Program-made: the position numbers and the translations under genes
Shown here: positions 1 to 10,578 of the stretch, piece by piece
Layout of the letters: every line of letters starts with the position of its first letter
Position numbering within the stretch: the stretch's first letter is position 1
Notes under the pieces: generated by a model
The model's database searches: none
What the model saw: only the letters and a program-made list of their open reading frames with translations
What the model was told of the DNA's origin: nothing
Assembly (NCBI GenBank): GCA_903865035.1
Contig: CAIPII010000113.1
Span: 1 to 40,522 of the forward strand
Reading direction: 5' to 3'
DNA length: 40,522 bases
Source: an uncultured Burkholderiales bacterium
GTDB taxonomy: Bacteria > Pseudomonadota > Gammaproteobacteria > Burkholderiales > Burkholderiaceae_C

Positions 1-18
1 CGTGTGCTCTTCCGATCT
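1..18. other. Illumina adapter remnant at contig end
   Basis: The first 18 bases, CGTGTGCTCTTCCGATCT, are exactly the 3' end of the Illumina TruSeq-type adapter. Their reverse complement, AGATCGGAAGAGCACACG, is the first 18 nt of the read-through adapter. This is untrimmed library sequence, not genome. The reading frame of the flanking channel gene should be cut at base 19. Confidence 0.95.
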
Positions 19-1136
19 TGCTTGGATTGCATCAAAAGATCCTCAATGCTCTGAGCTTGAGAGGCCAAAACATAGAGCTTGAGTTGACTCACCTTTTGTC
101 GGTAATGCTCCATCAAAAGCTCAGGCGCGATGTCCTCTGCAATGGCCTCGCCGCTTTGGATGAGCTCTTGTTTGACACGCGTGGTGATGGCCTCGATGTT
201 CTCCTCATTCAAGTGCAATCGCTCTGCCTCAGCGCGCAATGCCTCTTGATCATGCAAGGAGAGCTTTCCTTTGACAATCAGATCTCTGAATTCGTTTTCA
301 AAGACCTCACGGTCAATGCGCAATTGATCGGTGAAAGCTGAGGCCATCAAACCGGCAGGAATCGCAAAGATACCGATACCAATCAAGCTGATGATGGCGG
401 TCATCGTGCGCCCAATGGGCGTCAAAGGCACCATATCGCCATAGCCCACGCTAGAGAGGGTGATCACAGCCCAATACATGGCCGAAGGTATGCTGTCAAA
501 GTTGGCGGGCTGAGCATTGTGTTCAAACTCAAACCCCAAACTTGCCGTCAAAATGACCAACAATATCATCATGAATGCGGCCGCCACCAAGACTCGAGCC
601 TCACGCATGACCGCTTTATAAAGTGTGTTGATCGTCCCGGTGTATCGGGTGAGCTTTAACAATCGGGCAAGCCTGAAGACCCGCAGAAAACGCAAATCCA
701 AGGTTTCTTGAAACACCAATCCAATGTAGAAAGGAAAGATGGCCAACAAATCAATGAGCACGCTCAGTGTGAACATGTATTTGATGCGTCCCAGCACCGG
801 ATGGCGATATTCTTCCTCCTCACAACAAGCATAAAGACGAGCACAGTACTCAATGGAGAAGATGATGACCGTGATCACCTCAATGGCCCAAAACTCATGT
901 TCCAAGGGTTGATGAATCCAGCTCACCGTCTCAAGGATCACGCAAATGACCGAGACCAAGACGCTGATGACAATCACATTGTCAATGATGCCGTGCAAGT
1001 GCCCAGACGTGGGAGTGGGATTGAACATCGCGTAGACTTTTTGGCGAACCGTCTTGCCTCGGTTTGCTTGGGCAAAAGAGACCAAGGCCTGATAAATGTA
1101 AGAGATGAGGTTGATTTTTTTTAAAACCTGTTTCAT
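19..1136 (-). CDS. Voltage-gated-type potassium channel (ion transporter), 3' end missing
   Basis: Six-transmembrane K+ channel of the inner membrane, about 372 codons present and open at the contig edge, so the C-terminus is missing. Translation shows S1 (about residues 50-72), S2 (82-104), S3 (120-142) and a textbook S4 voltage sensor: R149, R152, R155, R158, K161, R164, one charge every third residue. S5 (183-203), a pore loop and S6 (245-268) follow. The selectivity filter is SVGYGD at residues 229-234 (bases 435-452), with Ser in place of the more usual Thr. After S6 comes a charged helical tail that looks like a cytosolic coiled region. The ATG at 1136 is preceded by AGAGGTGG, a good ribosome-binding site. 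Family membership is clear. Gating and physiological role are inference. Confidence 0.93.
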
Positions 1137-1173
1137 GCCCAAGCCACCTCTGGTGTGTTTTTTCAATGCGCAC

Positions 1174-1182
1174 AATATATCA
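1174..1182 (-). promoter_or_regulatory. Candidate extended -10 promoter of the K+ channel gene
   Basis: On the minus strand TGATATATT (TGn plus TATATT) lies 38 bp upstream of the channel ATG. It fits an extended -10 element. No good -35 hexamer is seen at 16-18 bp, as is common for extended -10 promoters. Confidence 0.4.
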
Positions 1183-1273
1183 TTGGCGCTCAACACAAAA
1201 GAAACACTTTGGACAGGCACGCGTTGAAACCCTATGATTTGACCCCGAACTTCAATCCTTATTTGTCTTCAAA

Positions 1274-1849
1274 TTGATCTCTTCACTTGTCCCAAACGAA
1301 ATACAGCCACCCAGTGAATGGGTGGTGCGCTGGTCCCATTTGATTCCCAGCCCATGCAACGTCTTGGACCTGGCTTGTGGCCAAGGAAGACATGCTCAGT
1401 GGTTTGCCCAAAAAGGATGTCAAGTCTTGGCCGTTGACCGAAATGAAGCGGCTTTGGCTGACATCGAGAAGGCAAAAAACTCAAACATCAAAACCCGCTG
1501 CTTGGACCTGGAGGCCGGATCTTGGCCATTGAGTGGGGAGCGCTTTGACGCATTGGTCATCACCAATTACCTGTGGCGGCCTCTTTGGGGAGATTTGATT
1601 GAGTGCATTGAGCCTGGGGGCTGGGTCCTCTATGAAACCTTCAGCGCTGGCAACGAACAACACGGCTCACCCAAAAGGCCTGAATTTCTGCTCAAAACTG
1701 GCGAATTGCTGAGTGTTTTCAAAGATTTTCGAATCGTTTGTTATGAGGAAGGACAATTGGATTGCCCCAAACGGGTTGTTCAAAGAATAGTGGCTCAAAA
1801 ATGCGAGATTTCAGCTCTTGAGCCGTCAGCAAGCCCACTAAAAAGTTAG
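1274..1849 (+). CDS. Class I SAM-dependent methyltransferase
   Basis: A 191-residue Rossmann-fold methyltransferase. The SAM-binding motif I is [17 protein letters not shown] (about residues 31-47), followed by an acidic motif II strand end (LAVDRN) and a later [10 protein letters not shown] segment. It resembles the TehB/UbiE-like methyltransferases that often sit next to dapA in Comamonadaceae, but the substrate cannot be told from sequence. No ATG is available in frame near the N-terminus. TTG at 1274 is the best start, and an upstream in-frame TGA at 1235 limits any extension. No clear Shine-Dalgarno sequence is visible. The stop ends 37 bp before the chosen dapA start, so the pair is probably one operon. 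Confidence 0.85.
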   Translation: MISSLVPNEIQPPSEWVVRWSHLIPSPCNVLDLACGQGRHAQWFAQKGCQVLAVDRNEAALADIEKAKNSNIKTRCLDLEAGSWPLSGERFDALVITNYLWRPLWGDLIECIEPGGWVLYETFSAGNEQHGSPKRPEFLLKTGELLSVFKDFRIVCYEEGQLDCPKRVVQRIVAQKCEISALEPSASPLKS

Positions 1850-1886
1850 AATGCGAGACTTCTACTCAAGAAACCATTCAATCCCT

Positions 1887-2771
1887 ATGGCACCCATCAC
1901 TGGCAGCATTGTGGCTCTCGTCACCCCCATGAACACAGACGGGAGCGTTGACTACGCAACACTCAGAAAACTCATTGATTGGCACATCCAAGAAGGCACC
2001 GATTGCATTGGTGTGGTGGGCACCACCGGTGAGTCCCCAACTGTCACGCCAGAGGAACACAAAGAAATCATCCGTGTGAGCGTTGAACAAGCCAAAGGGA
2101 AAGTGCCCATCATGGCTGGATGTGGTGCAAACTCGACCCACGAAGCCATTGAGCTGGCTCGTTTTGCTCATTCAGTTGGCGCTGACTGCCAACTCCAAGT
2201 CGTTCCCTATTACAACAAGCCGACCCAAGAGGGTCAATATCAACATTTCAAGGCAATTGCTGAAGCCGTTGATCTTCCCATGGTGCTCTACAACGTACCA
2301 GGGAGAACTGTGGCAGACATGACCCACGACACGGTACTTCGCTTGTCTAAGGTCCCCGGCATCATTGGCATCAAAGAGGCGACCGGGAACATTGAACGAG
2401 CCCAGTGGTTGATCAAGGAAACGCCCAAAGAATTTGCTGTCTACTCCGGAGACGATGCCACTGCTGTTGCTTTGATGCTTTGTGGTGGGCAAGGCAACGT
2501 GAGTGTGAGCGCCAACATTGCACCTCGCAAGATGCACGAACTTTGCAAAGCCGCCATTGCAGGTCATGCGCATGAGGCCATGAAGATTCAAATGGAGTTG
2601 CTCCCCATACACAAGCACTTGTTTGTGGAATCCAATCCCATCCCCATCAAATGGGCGATGTCAAAAATGGGTTTGTGCGGCCCCACATTGAGGTTACCCA
2701 TGACACCCCTGGCCCAAAACTGTGAACCCGTGGTTTTGGCCGCTCTCAAAGCATGCGGCTTGCTAACCTGA
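1887..2771 (+). CDS. dapA: 4-hydroxy-tetrahydrodipicolinate synthase
   Basis: Condenses pyruvate with aspartate semialdehyde, the committed step to lysine and meso-diaminopimelate for peptidoglycan; cytosolic. A 294-residue TIM barrel of normal length. Visible landmarks from the ATG at 1887: GTTGE (45-49), the Tyr pair before NKPT (108-109), Tyr135 in LYNVPGRT, and the Schiff-base Lys163 in GIKEATGN. An in-frame ATG at 1851 would add 12 residues, but the family starts with M-x-P-I-T-G-S, so 1887 is preferred. It is followed by bamC, the order often seen in betaproteobacteria. Confidence 0.97.
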   Translation: MAPITGSIVALVTPMNTDGSVDYATLRKLIDWHIQEGTDCIGVVGTTGESPTVTPEEHKEIIRVSVEQAKGKVPIMAGCGANSTHEAIELARFAHSVGADCQLQVVPYYNKPTQEGQYQHFKAIAEAVDLPMVLYNVPGRTVADMTHDTVLRLSKVPGIIGIKEATGNIERAQWLIKETPKEFAVYSGDDATAVALMLCGGQGNVSVSANIAPRKMHELCKAAIAGHAHEAMKIQMELLPIHKHLFVESNPIPIKWAMSKMGLCGPTLRLPMTPLAQNCEPVVLAALKACGLLT

Positions 2772-2832
2772 ACGCTTATTCCGCCTTTTTTCATCCAACA
2801 TTTATCGCTCATCCATTTAGGAATCTTTTGAC

Positions 2833-3957
2833 GTGAAACACTCGCTCTATACAAAATTAACAAACCTTGGCGTTTGTTTGGTGTGCATGTCGCTCTTGGG
2901 AGCATGCTCCATGTTCAGCAACGACCATGTGAACTACAAAGCACAAAGCAGCAGCAAGCCTCTCTCACTCGAAATCCCTCCCGATCTCACACAACTTGCC
3001 CGCGACACTCGCTATTTGGTGCCTGGCGAAGAGGTCAGTGCCTCTGGACTTGGGCTGTCCAATGCGCCCAAGGAGTCCACCGTCGCTCCCATGAAAATCA
3101 ATGACGTTCGCATTGAACGACAAGGACCAGATCGCTGGTTGGTTGTGGGAAGAAGCGCGCAAACACTATGGCCTGCTCTTAAATCGTTCTGGGAAGACAA
3201 TGGATTCACCCTAGAAGAGCAAAACGAACAAACCGGCTACCTTGAGACCAATTGGGCTGACAACAAGAGCAAGCTGCCAGATGACTTCATCTCCAGAACG
3301 CTCAGCTCAGTCATGAGCACTTTGATCTCCAACGGCATCAAAGAAAAGTACATCACCCGAGTTGAATCTTTGGGACCCAAGGAGACTCAAATCACCATCG
3401 TTCAACGAGCAATGCAAGAAGAGGGAACACCCAATGTGTTGCAATCGTCCACGGCTTCAACTTGGCGTGCCAAGGCCGCTGACACTGAACAAGAAAACAA
3501 ATTTCTCAGACTCTTGATGGTCAAGCTTGGAGCCCCTGAGGCAAGCGCCAACAGTGCGTTGTCCTCTGATCCAAAAGCTCTGACTGTGGCCTCTAAAGCT
3601 GTCGTGAACGCAAATGATCAAAGCACCAGCATCTCATACCAAGAAGGCTTTGATACCGCATGGAGACGTGTCGGTGTTGCACTAGACCGCTCTGGCTTCA
3701 CGGTTGAAGATCGCGATCGCAAACTGGGCATTTACTATGTTCGTTTTGTGGAGAGAAACACCAAATCAGACTCCAACTTTTTGGTGCGCTGGTTCACCAA
3801 CACACCCACCCCCGAGGGACCTCAGCGTTTTAGATTGAAGATCGTTGAAGGAGCTGGCAAATCGTCTGTGGTTCAAATTCTGAACGCCTCCGGTGAGGAA
3901 GATCACTCCAGCGCAGGCAAGAAGATTGCTCAGCTATTGGTCGAAGATTTGAAATAA
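2833..3957 (+). CDS. bamC: Outer membrane protein assembly factor BamC (NlpB-like lipoprotein)
   Basis: Accessory lipoprotein of the BAM complex that inserts beta-barrel proteins in the outer membrane. 374 residues. The GTG start at 2833 is preceded by AGGA at 2819-2822. The signal peptide has a lipobox, SLLGA followed by Cys25, predicting diacylation and outer-membrane anchoring. After the Cys comes the conserved unstructured segment that in E. coli BamC contacts BamD (here with LEIPPDLTQ), then two helix-grip domains (about 95-210 and 255-374). An SNFLVRWF segment lies in the second. It is somewhat longer than the E. coli protein, mainly in the linker. It is 61 bp downstream of dapA and probably cotranscribed. 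Confidence 0.93.
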   Translation: MKHSLYTKLTNLGVCLVCMSLLGACSMFSNDHVNYKAQSSSKPLSLEIPPDLTQLARDTRYLVPGEEVSASGLGLSNAPKESTVAPMKINDVRIERQGPDRWLVVGRSAQTLWPALKSFWEDNGFTLEEQNEQTGYLETNWADNKSKLPDDFISRTLSSVMSTLISNGIKEKYITRVESLGPKETQITIVQRAMQEEGTPNVLQSSTASTWRAKAADTEQENKFLRLLMVKLGAPEASANSALSSDPKALTVASKAVVNANDQSTSISYQEGFDTAWRRVGVALDRSGFTVEDRDRKLGIYYVRFVERNTKSDSNFLVRWFTNTPTPEGPQRFRLKIVEGAGKSSVVQILNASGEEDHSSAGKKIAQLLVEDLK

Positions 3958-3981
3958 GTTGATCCACGAGATTTTGCGTCG

Positions 3982-4770
3982 GTGCTGCGTTTTAAAAGTT
4001 TAGGCTCAGGCAGTGCTGGCAATGCAACGCTCGTGGAGGCGCAATCAAATGGTAGCGCCTCCAGAGTCCTCATCGATTGCGGTCTATCCATCAGCGAGTT
4101 GAGCGCTCGACTTGCTGAGCTCTCCCTCTCACTCACTGACATAGATGCCATGTTCGTGACACACGAACACTCGGATCACGTTGGCAATGCTCGTCAATTC
4201 GCCCTCAAATCGAATCGTCCCGTTTGGATGAGTCAAGGCACTCAATTGGCAACACAGGCTTTGAGCTGGGGTCTTGAGACCTCTCAGATTCAAACCGCCA
4301 AGGACCACGAAGTCATTGAGATTGGATCTTTGAAAATCACCCCATTCACCGTACCCCATGATGCCAGAGAACCCCTACAGGTCACGTTGACCGATGGCAC
4401 ATTCAAACTGGGGCTGGTGACGGATTTGGGTCATGCAAGTGCTCATGTGGTCCAAGCTCTACAAGACTGTCATGCACTGGTCCTTGAGTCCAACCACGAC
4501 AGTGACATGCTACGCATGTCCAAATACCCCTCTTTTTTGAAGTCGCGCATTTCTGGCCCCTTGGGACATTTGTCCAACATTGAATCGGCCAATCTCTTGA
4601 AAAACCTCTTAAACCCCAATTTGCGACACGTGGTCGCTGCTCACCTGAGCGAGAGAAACAACACCCCTCAGTTGGTGATCGATGCCTTGTGTCCGGTTTT
4701 GGGCTGGGAGCCCAATGAGCTCATCATCGCTCACGCCGAGCACGGCTGTCCTTGGGTCACCTTGGAGTAG
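3982..4770 (+). CDS. MBL-fold metallo-hydrolase, YycJ/WalJ-like
   Basis: A 262-residue metallo-beta-lactamase-fold protein. The N-terminus FKSLGSGSAGNATLVE is typical of the YycJ/VicX branch. The dinuclear metal motif THEHSDH gives H61, H63, D65 and H66, and later ligands lie in VPHDA, LVTDLGH and LSERNN. YycJ relatives are linked to cell-wall metabolism or act as 5'-exonucleases; the role here is not settled by sequence. GTG start at 3982, only 24 bp after bamC, so likely in the same transcript. No lipid anchor or signal peptide; cytosolic. Confidence 0.9.
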   Translation: MLRFKSLGSGSAGNATLVEAQSNGSASRVLIDCGLSISELSARLAELSLSLTDIDAMFVTHEHSDHVGNARQFALKSNRPVWMSQGTQLATQALSWGLETSQIQTAKDHEVIEIGSLKITPFTVPHDAREPLQVTLTDGTFKLGLVTDLGHASAHVVQALQDCHALVLESNHDSDMLRMSKYPSFLKSRISGPLGHLSNIESANLLKNLLNPNLRHVVAAHLSERNNTPQLVIDALCPVLGWEPNELIIAHAEHGCPWVTLE

Positions 4771-4826
4771 TGCATTCACCCCTAGGGCCCCAAGCAGGGC
4801 TCTTGACTGATGAAAGCACAGACAAT

Positions 4827-4848
4827 AAAAAAGCCGCCCAAAGGCGGC
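4827..4848 (-). terminator. Rho-independent terminator of the Ala-rich lipoprotein gene
   Basis: On the minus strand GCCGCC-TTTG-GGCGGC forms a 6-bp GC-only stem with a 4-nt loop, followed directly by six T. It lies 30 bp past the lipoprotein stop codon, a textbook intrinsic terminator for that gene. Confidence 0.9.
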
Positions 4849-4878
4849 TTTCACGAGACTTGCGTCGCGTGGAAGAAA

Positions 4879-5076
4879 TTACTTCTTGTCGGCTTCAGCA
4901 GCAGGTGCAGGAGCAGCAGCAGGAGCAGCAGCGTCAGCAGCAGGTGCGGCTGCAGGAGCAGCAGCGTCAGCGGCAGGAGCAGCAGCAGGAGCGGCTTCAG
5001 CAGGAGCCTCTTTTTTGCTGCAAGCAACTAAAGCGGCGATGGCCAAAAGGGAGGCCAAAAGAAGTGTCTTTTTCAT
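4879..5076 (-). CDS. Small Ala/Pro-rich repeat lipoprotein
   Basis: A 65-residue predicted lipoprotein. Residues 1-19 are a classic signal peptide (MKKTLLLASLLAIAALVAC) with the lipidated Cys at 19. After Ser-Lys-Lys-Glu the rest is almost only Ala and Pro with spaced Asp/Glu, ending in EADKK. An 11-residue unit (APAAAPAADAA) occurs twice exactly and once in degenerate form at residues 29-61. Lys at residues 21-22 and the last two residues suggests an extended spacer anchored in a membrane, similar in style to small Burkholderiales lipoproteins of unknown function. The start at 5076 has AAAGGA six to eight bases upstream; a GTG at 5124 would add 16 residues and spoil the signal peptide. It is monocistronic, with its own promoter-like region and terminator. 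Low-complexity sequence produces spurious long ORFs in the other frames. Confidence 0.85.
   Translation of the reverse strand: MKKTLLLASLLAIAALVACSKKEAPAEAAPAAAPAADAAAPAAAPAADAAAPAAAPAPAAEADKK
4894..4992 (-). repeat. 33-bp tandem repeat, three copies, inside the lipoprotein gene
   Basis: Three consecutive 33-bp units (4960-4992, 4927-4959, 4894-4926). The first two differ at 4 of 33 bases, all silent, and encode the same 11 residues. The third has diverged at its 3' end. GCN-rich, so prone to slippage and copy-number change. Confidence 0.85.
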
Positions 5077-5120
5077 GTCAAATATCCTTTGAGGGTAAGG
5101 TAAACAATTTCCGGAAAGTG

Positions 5121-5156
5121 TCACACACTGAATGTGACTGAGGCGAAGGCTTTCAT
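5121..5156 (-). CDS. Possible 11-codon leader peptide ORF upstream of the lipoprotein
   Basis: ATG at 5156 preceded by GGAGG six bases away (TTGGAGGATCATATG) opens MKAFASVTFSV and stops at 5121, 44 bp before the lipoprotein start. The Shine-Dalgarno sequence is the best in this part of the window. The stop codon lies inside a 6-bp hairpin (GTCACA/TGTGAC, 5120-5138). It could be a regulatory leader peptide or a chance ORF; there is no family to compare. Confidence 0.35.
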   Translation of the reverse strand: MKAFASVTFSV

Positions 5157-5179
5157 ATGATCCTCCAACTCAGCTCATT

Positions 5180-5185
5180 ATTATA
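5180..5185 (-). promoter_or_regulatory. Candidate -10 element for the lipoprotein transcript
   Basis: A perfect TATAAT on the minus strand in the gap between the roxA stop and the lipoprotein gene. No convincing -35 at 16-18 bp. It would give a leader of roughly 95 nt that holds the short ORF at 5121-5156. Confidence 0.45.
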
Positions 5186-5202
5186 AGGCAAAACAAGGAT
5201 TC

Positions 5203-6456
5203 TCATGGTTTACCCGCTTTATCGAGATTTTCATTCATATTACTGAAATCGATCAGCACCCATCCTTGTTCTGCCCATTCGTGCAAGAGCTCCAAAAGAC
5301 CCTTCATGCGAGACGCCAATGGGTCATTCATGAAAGGCTCAAAGTCCTCTGACTGAAGCACCCTTTGATTGGCCAGTTTTCTTAAAAGCGTTCTCTCAAA
5401 TCCACTCGCTTTGAGGCTTTCACCATTGATGTAAATGCGTTTTTCATCAAAGAGCATCTGCGATTGACGAGCCAAGCGAACAACACAAGGAGCACCTTTT
5501 TTAAGACGCGAGAGCATGGCTTGAACGCTCTTTGGTGCCTCAACAGGATTGAAGTAAACATGGGCTTTGGGCTCGCTCAAATGAACGCCCAAAGCCTCGT
5601 GAAAGAGTTCGCTGTCACAGGCTTTTTTGAGAAACTGTTGATGTGCAAAGAATTGTAAAGAAAGGGGAATTTCGCCAGGTGATTGGGTGGGTGCTTGATT
5701 GGCATCTTGGTACAGGGGATTGGCCGACCAGGGCTGCTCGCCCAAGGTCTCAGACATCAAAGAGAACAGCTCTTGAGTCAATTCTTGGGCTTGTGGGGCT
5801 TTGAACCCGATGGAATACGTTTGACACTCTCCCATTGCCACTCCCTCATGCGCATACTGCGGAGGCAGGTAGAGCATGTCTCCTGGATGCAGAAGAAATT
5901 CATGTGTGTGGGTGAAATTGCTCAAAATCTTCAATGGGACATTGGGCTCCAATTGGTGGTTTTTATTCTTTCCAATCCGCCACCTCCTCACCCCTTGGGC
6001 TTGCAACAAAAACACATCGTAGCGATCAAAGTGCGGCCCCACCCCGCCTTGATCGGTCGCATAACTGATCATCAAATCGTCCAAACGCGCTCGCGCAATG
6101 AAGTTGAATTGATTCAAAATCTCAGCGGCTTGGTCGTTGTGCAAATTGACACCTTGAACCAATAGGGTCCATGCCTTTTGACTCAATTTGGGCAAGTCTT
6201 TTGTCCTAAAGGGCCCATGAGCTAGTGACCACTGGCCTGTCCCTTTAGGGGCATCGTTTGAATGAACCACCAAGCGAGACTCCACGTCTTCGCTCTTGGC
6301 CAAGTCAAACAAACTTTGGCGATTCATGATGGGTTTAAAATCCTTGAACGCATTGCGCACCAACAATGGCTTTTTTTGCCAATGCATTGTCATGAATGCC
6401 TTGGCCGTGAGTCCTCCCAATAGCACGAGTGGGCTGTCCATTGATTGCTTTTTCAT
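5203..6456 (-). CDS. roxA: Ribosomal protein L16 arginine hydroxylase (JmjC cupin oxygenase)
   Basis: Fe(II)/2-oxoglutarate oxygenase of the YcfD/RoxA type, which in E. coli hydroxylates an arginine of ribosomal protein L16. 417 residues, somewhat longer than the E. coli enzyme. The double-stranded beta-helix carries the iron triad: H142 and D144 in GPHFDRYDVF, and H203 in LPPQYAHEGVA. YATDQGGVG just before is the usual lead-in, and FFAHQQFLKKA further on begins the C-terminal dimer/winged-helix part. Start at 6456; an internal ATG at 6441 (MDSPLVLLGG) is an alternative. It is divergent from slyD with only 44 bp between starts. The substrate is inferred from the family. Confidence 0.88.
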   Translation of the reverse strand: MKKQSMDSPLVLLGGLTAKAFMTMHWQKKPLLVRNAFKDFKPIMNRQSLFDLAKSEDVESRLVVHSNDAPKGTGQWSLAHGPFRTKDLPKLSQKAWTLLVQGVNLHNDQAAEILNQFNFIARARLDDLMISYATDQGGVGPHFDRYDVFLLQAQGVRRWRIGKNKNHQLEPNVPLKILSNFTHTHEFLLHPGDMLYLPPQYAHEGVAMGECQTYSIGFKAPQAQELTQELFSLMSETLGEQPWSANPLYQDANQAPTQSPGEIPLSLQFFAHQQFLKKACDSELFHEALGVHLSEPKAHVYFNPVEAPKSVQAMLSRLKKGAPCVVRLARQSQMLFDEKRIYINGESLKASGFERTLLRKLANQRVLQSEDFEPFMNDPLASRMKGLLELLHEWAEQGWVLIDFSNMNENLDKAGKP

Positions 6457-6500
6457 TTTTCAATCCGTCTTTTTACAAGAAGACACACATCATACCTAGC

Positions 6501-7079
6501 ATGAACATCTTTGCCCCTTGCGTTGTTGAATTAACTTGGACCTTGAGCGACACCACAGGGCAGGAGCTCGACGTGCTTGATGAACCCGTTGAGTTTTTGG
6601 TCGGAGGCCATGATCTTTTGCACAAAATCGAACACGCACTGATGGGACACGAAGCGGGCTCAACCCTAGATTTGCACCTGGAGCCAGAAGAGGCCTTTGG
6701 CGACTACGATGAAAATAAAGTGTTCCTAGAAGCTCGATCATCCTTTCCCAAAGAGATCGAAGAGGGCATGACATTGGAGGGCACCGCACTTCCAGGGCAT
6801 TTGAGTGCGGATGCGCCAAAGGATTTGTTTTACACCATCACAGAAATCTACCCCGAGCACGTTGTGCTCGACGGCAATCACCCCTTGGCAGGCATCGCGC
6901 TGCGACTGCATTTGAAGGTGAACTCAGTGAGAGCGGCCACGCCAGAGGAGATTGAAAAAGGAACCCTGGGCGTTGGATTTTTCACGCCTCTTGGCATGCA
7001 AGACGAAGAGCTCGAAGACGATGAGGATCTTGACTCCAGTCAAGAGGATGGCTCCTCCACACCGAAGTTGCTGCACTGA
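6501..7079 (+). CDS. slyD: FKBP-type peptidyl-prolyl isomerase, SlyD-like
   Basis: Cytosolic prolyl isomerase/chaperone, 192 residues from the ATG at 6501. The FKBP core is split by the insert-in-flap chaperone domain typical of SlyD: LGGHDLLHKIEHAL-like segment (here VGGHDLLHKIEHALMGH), then the flap insert around EAFGDYDENKVF to YTITEIYPEHVVLDGNHPLAG, then LRLHLKVNSVRAATPEEIEKG. The C-terminus is acidic (EELEDDEDLD) and lacks the His/Cys-rich metal-binding tail of E. coli SlyD. An upstream GTG at 6429 is in frame but would overlap roxA. It converges on dut with 4 bp between stop codons. Confidence 0.88.
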   Translation: MNIFAPCVVELTWTLSDTTGQELDVLDEPVEFLVGGHDLLHKIEHALMGHEAGSTLDLHLEPEEAFGDYDENKVFLEARSSFPKEIEEGMTLEGTALPGHLSADAPKDLFYTITEIYPEHVVLDGNHPLAGIALRLHLKVNSVRAATPEEIEKGTLGVGFFTPLGMQDEELEDDEDLDSSQEDGSSTPKLLH

Positions 7080-7083
7080 GTCG

Positions 7084-7533
7084 TCAAGACCTTCCAGTCG
7101 AGCCGTACCCGCCCTCGCCTCGCTCGCTTGGCGCATTGAAGTCATCCACGCAATTGAACTGGGCTTGCACCACAGGAACGATCACCAATTGAGCCAAGCG
7201 CTCCATGGGGTTGAGCACAAAAGCAGTCGCACTTCGGTTCCATGCACTCACCATCAAAGGACCTTGGTAGTCACTGTCGATCAGACCCACCAAATTGCCA
7301 AGCACGATGCCGTGCTTGTGACCCAGTCCAGAGCGGGGCAGGATCATCGCAGCAAAGCCTGGGTCGGCCAAATGGATGGCGATTCCAGTTGAGATCAGCT
7401 GCCACTCGTTGGGTCCAAGCGTGATGGGTGCATCCAGACAAGCCCTCAAATCAAGCCCAGCACTGCCTGGTGTGGCGTATTGAGGCAATTGATCTCTCAT
7501 GCGTTCATCTAATATTTTCACATCTATTTTCAT
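7084..7533 (-). CDS. dut: dUTP diphosphatase
   Basis: Hydrolyses dUTP to dUMP and pyrophosphate, keeping uracil out of DNA and feeding dTMP synthesis. 149 residues, normal for the trimeric family. All five motifs are present in order: [47 protein letters not shown] and the glycine-rich C-terminal arm [12 protein letters not shown], which closes over the active site of the neighbouring subunit. It lies 41 bp downstream of coaBC, and the coaBC-dut pair is a common arrangement. Confidence 0.97.
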   Translation of the reverse strand: MKIDVKILDERMRDQLPQYATPGSAGLDLRACLDAPITLGPNEWQLISTGIAIHLADPGFAAMILPRSGLGHKHGIVLGNLVGLIDSDYQGPLMVSAWNRSATAFVLNPMERLAQLVIVPVVQAQFNCVDDFNAPSERGEGGYGSTGRS

Positions 7534-7574
7534 GTGATGTCACTCGCTTCTTTTTTTATACAGTTGTTGCAGGA

Positions 7575-10498
<2,924 letters not shown>

Positions 10499-10578
10499 TG
10501 GCTTAAGCCCTTTAAGAGCCCCCACATGTTTTGCCGTGAACCCCATTGCAACTTGTCATTCCAAGAAAGCACCACTCC

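Noticed and set aside
708-1124. 138-codon plus-strand ORF opposite the K+ channel
   Set aside because: Antisense shadow. The minus frame has S1-S6, the voltage sensor and the selectivity filter.
4752-5141. Gln-rich 129-residue ORF and Ser/Arg-rich ORFs on the plus strand across the lipoprotein gene
   Set aside because: They are the antisense reading of GCN repeats. The minus-strand frame has a signal peptide, lipobox, ribosome-binding site and terminator, so it is the real gene.
10502-10516. CTTAA/TTAAG hairpin after pyrG
   Set aside because: AT-only 5-bp stem without a T-run; not supported as a terminator.
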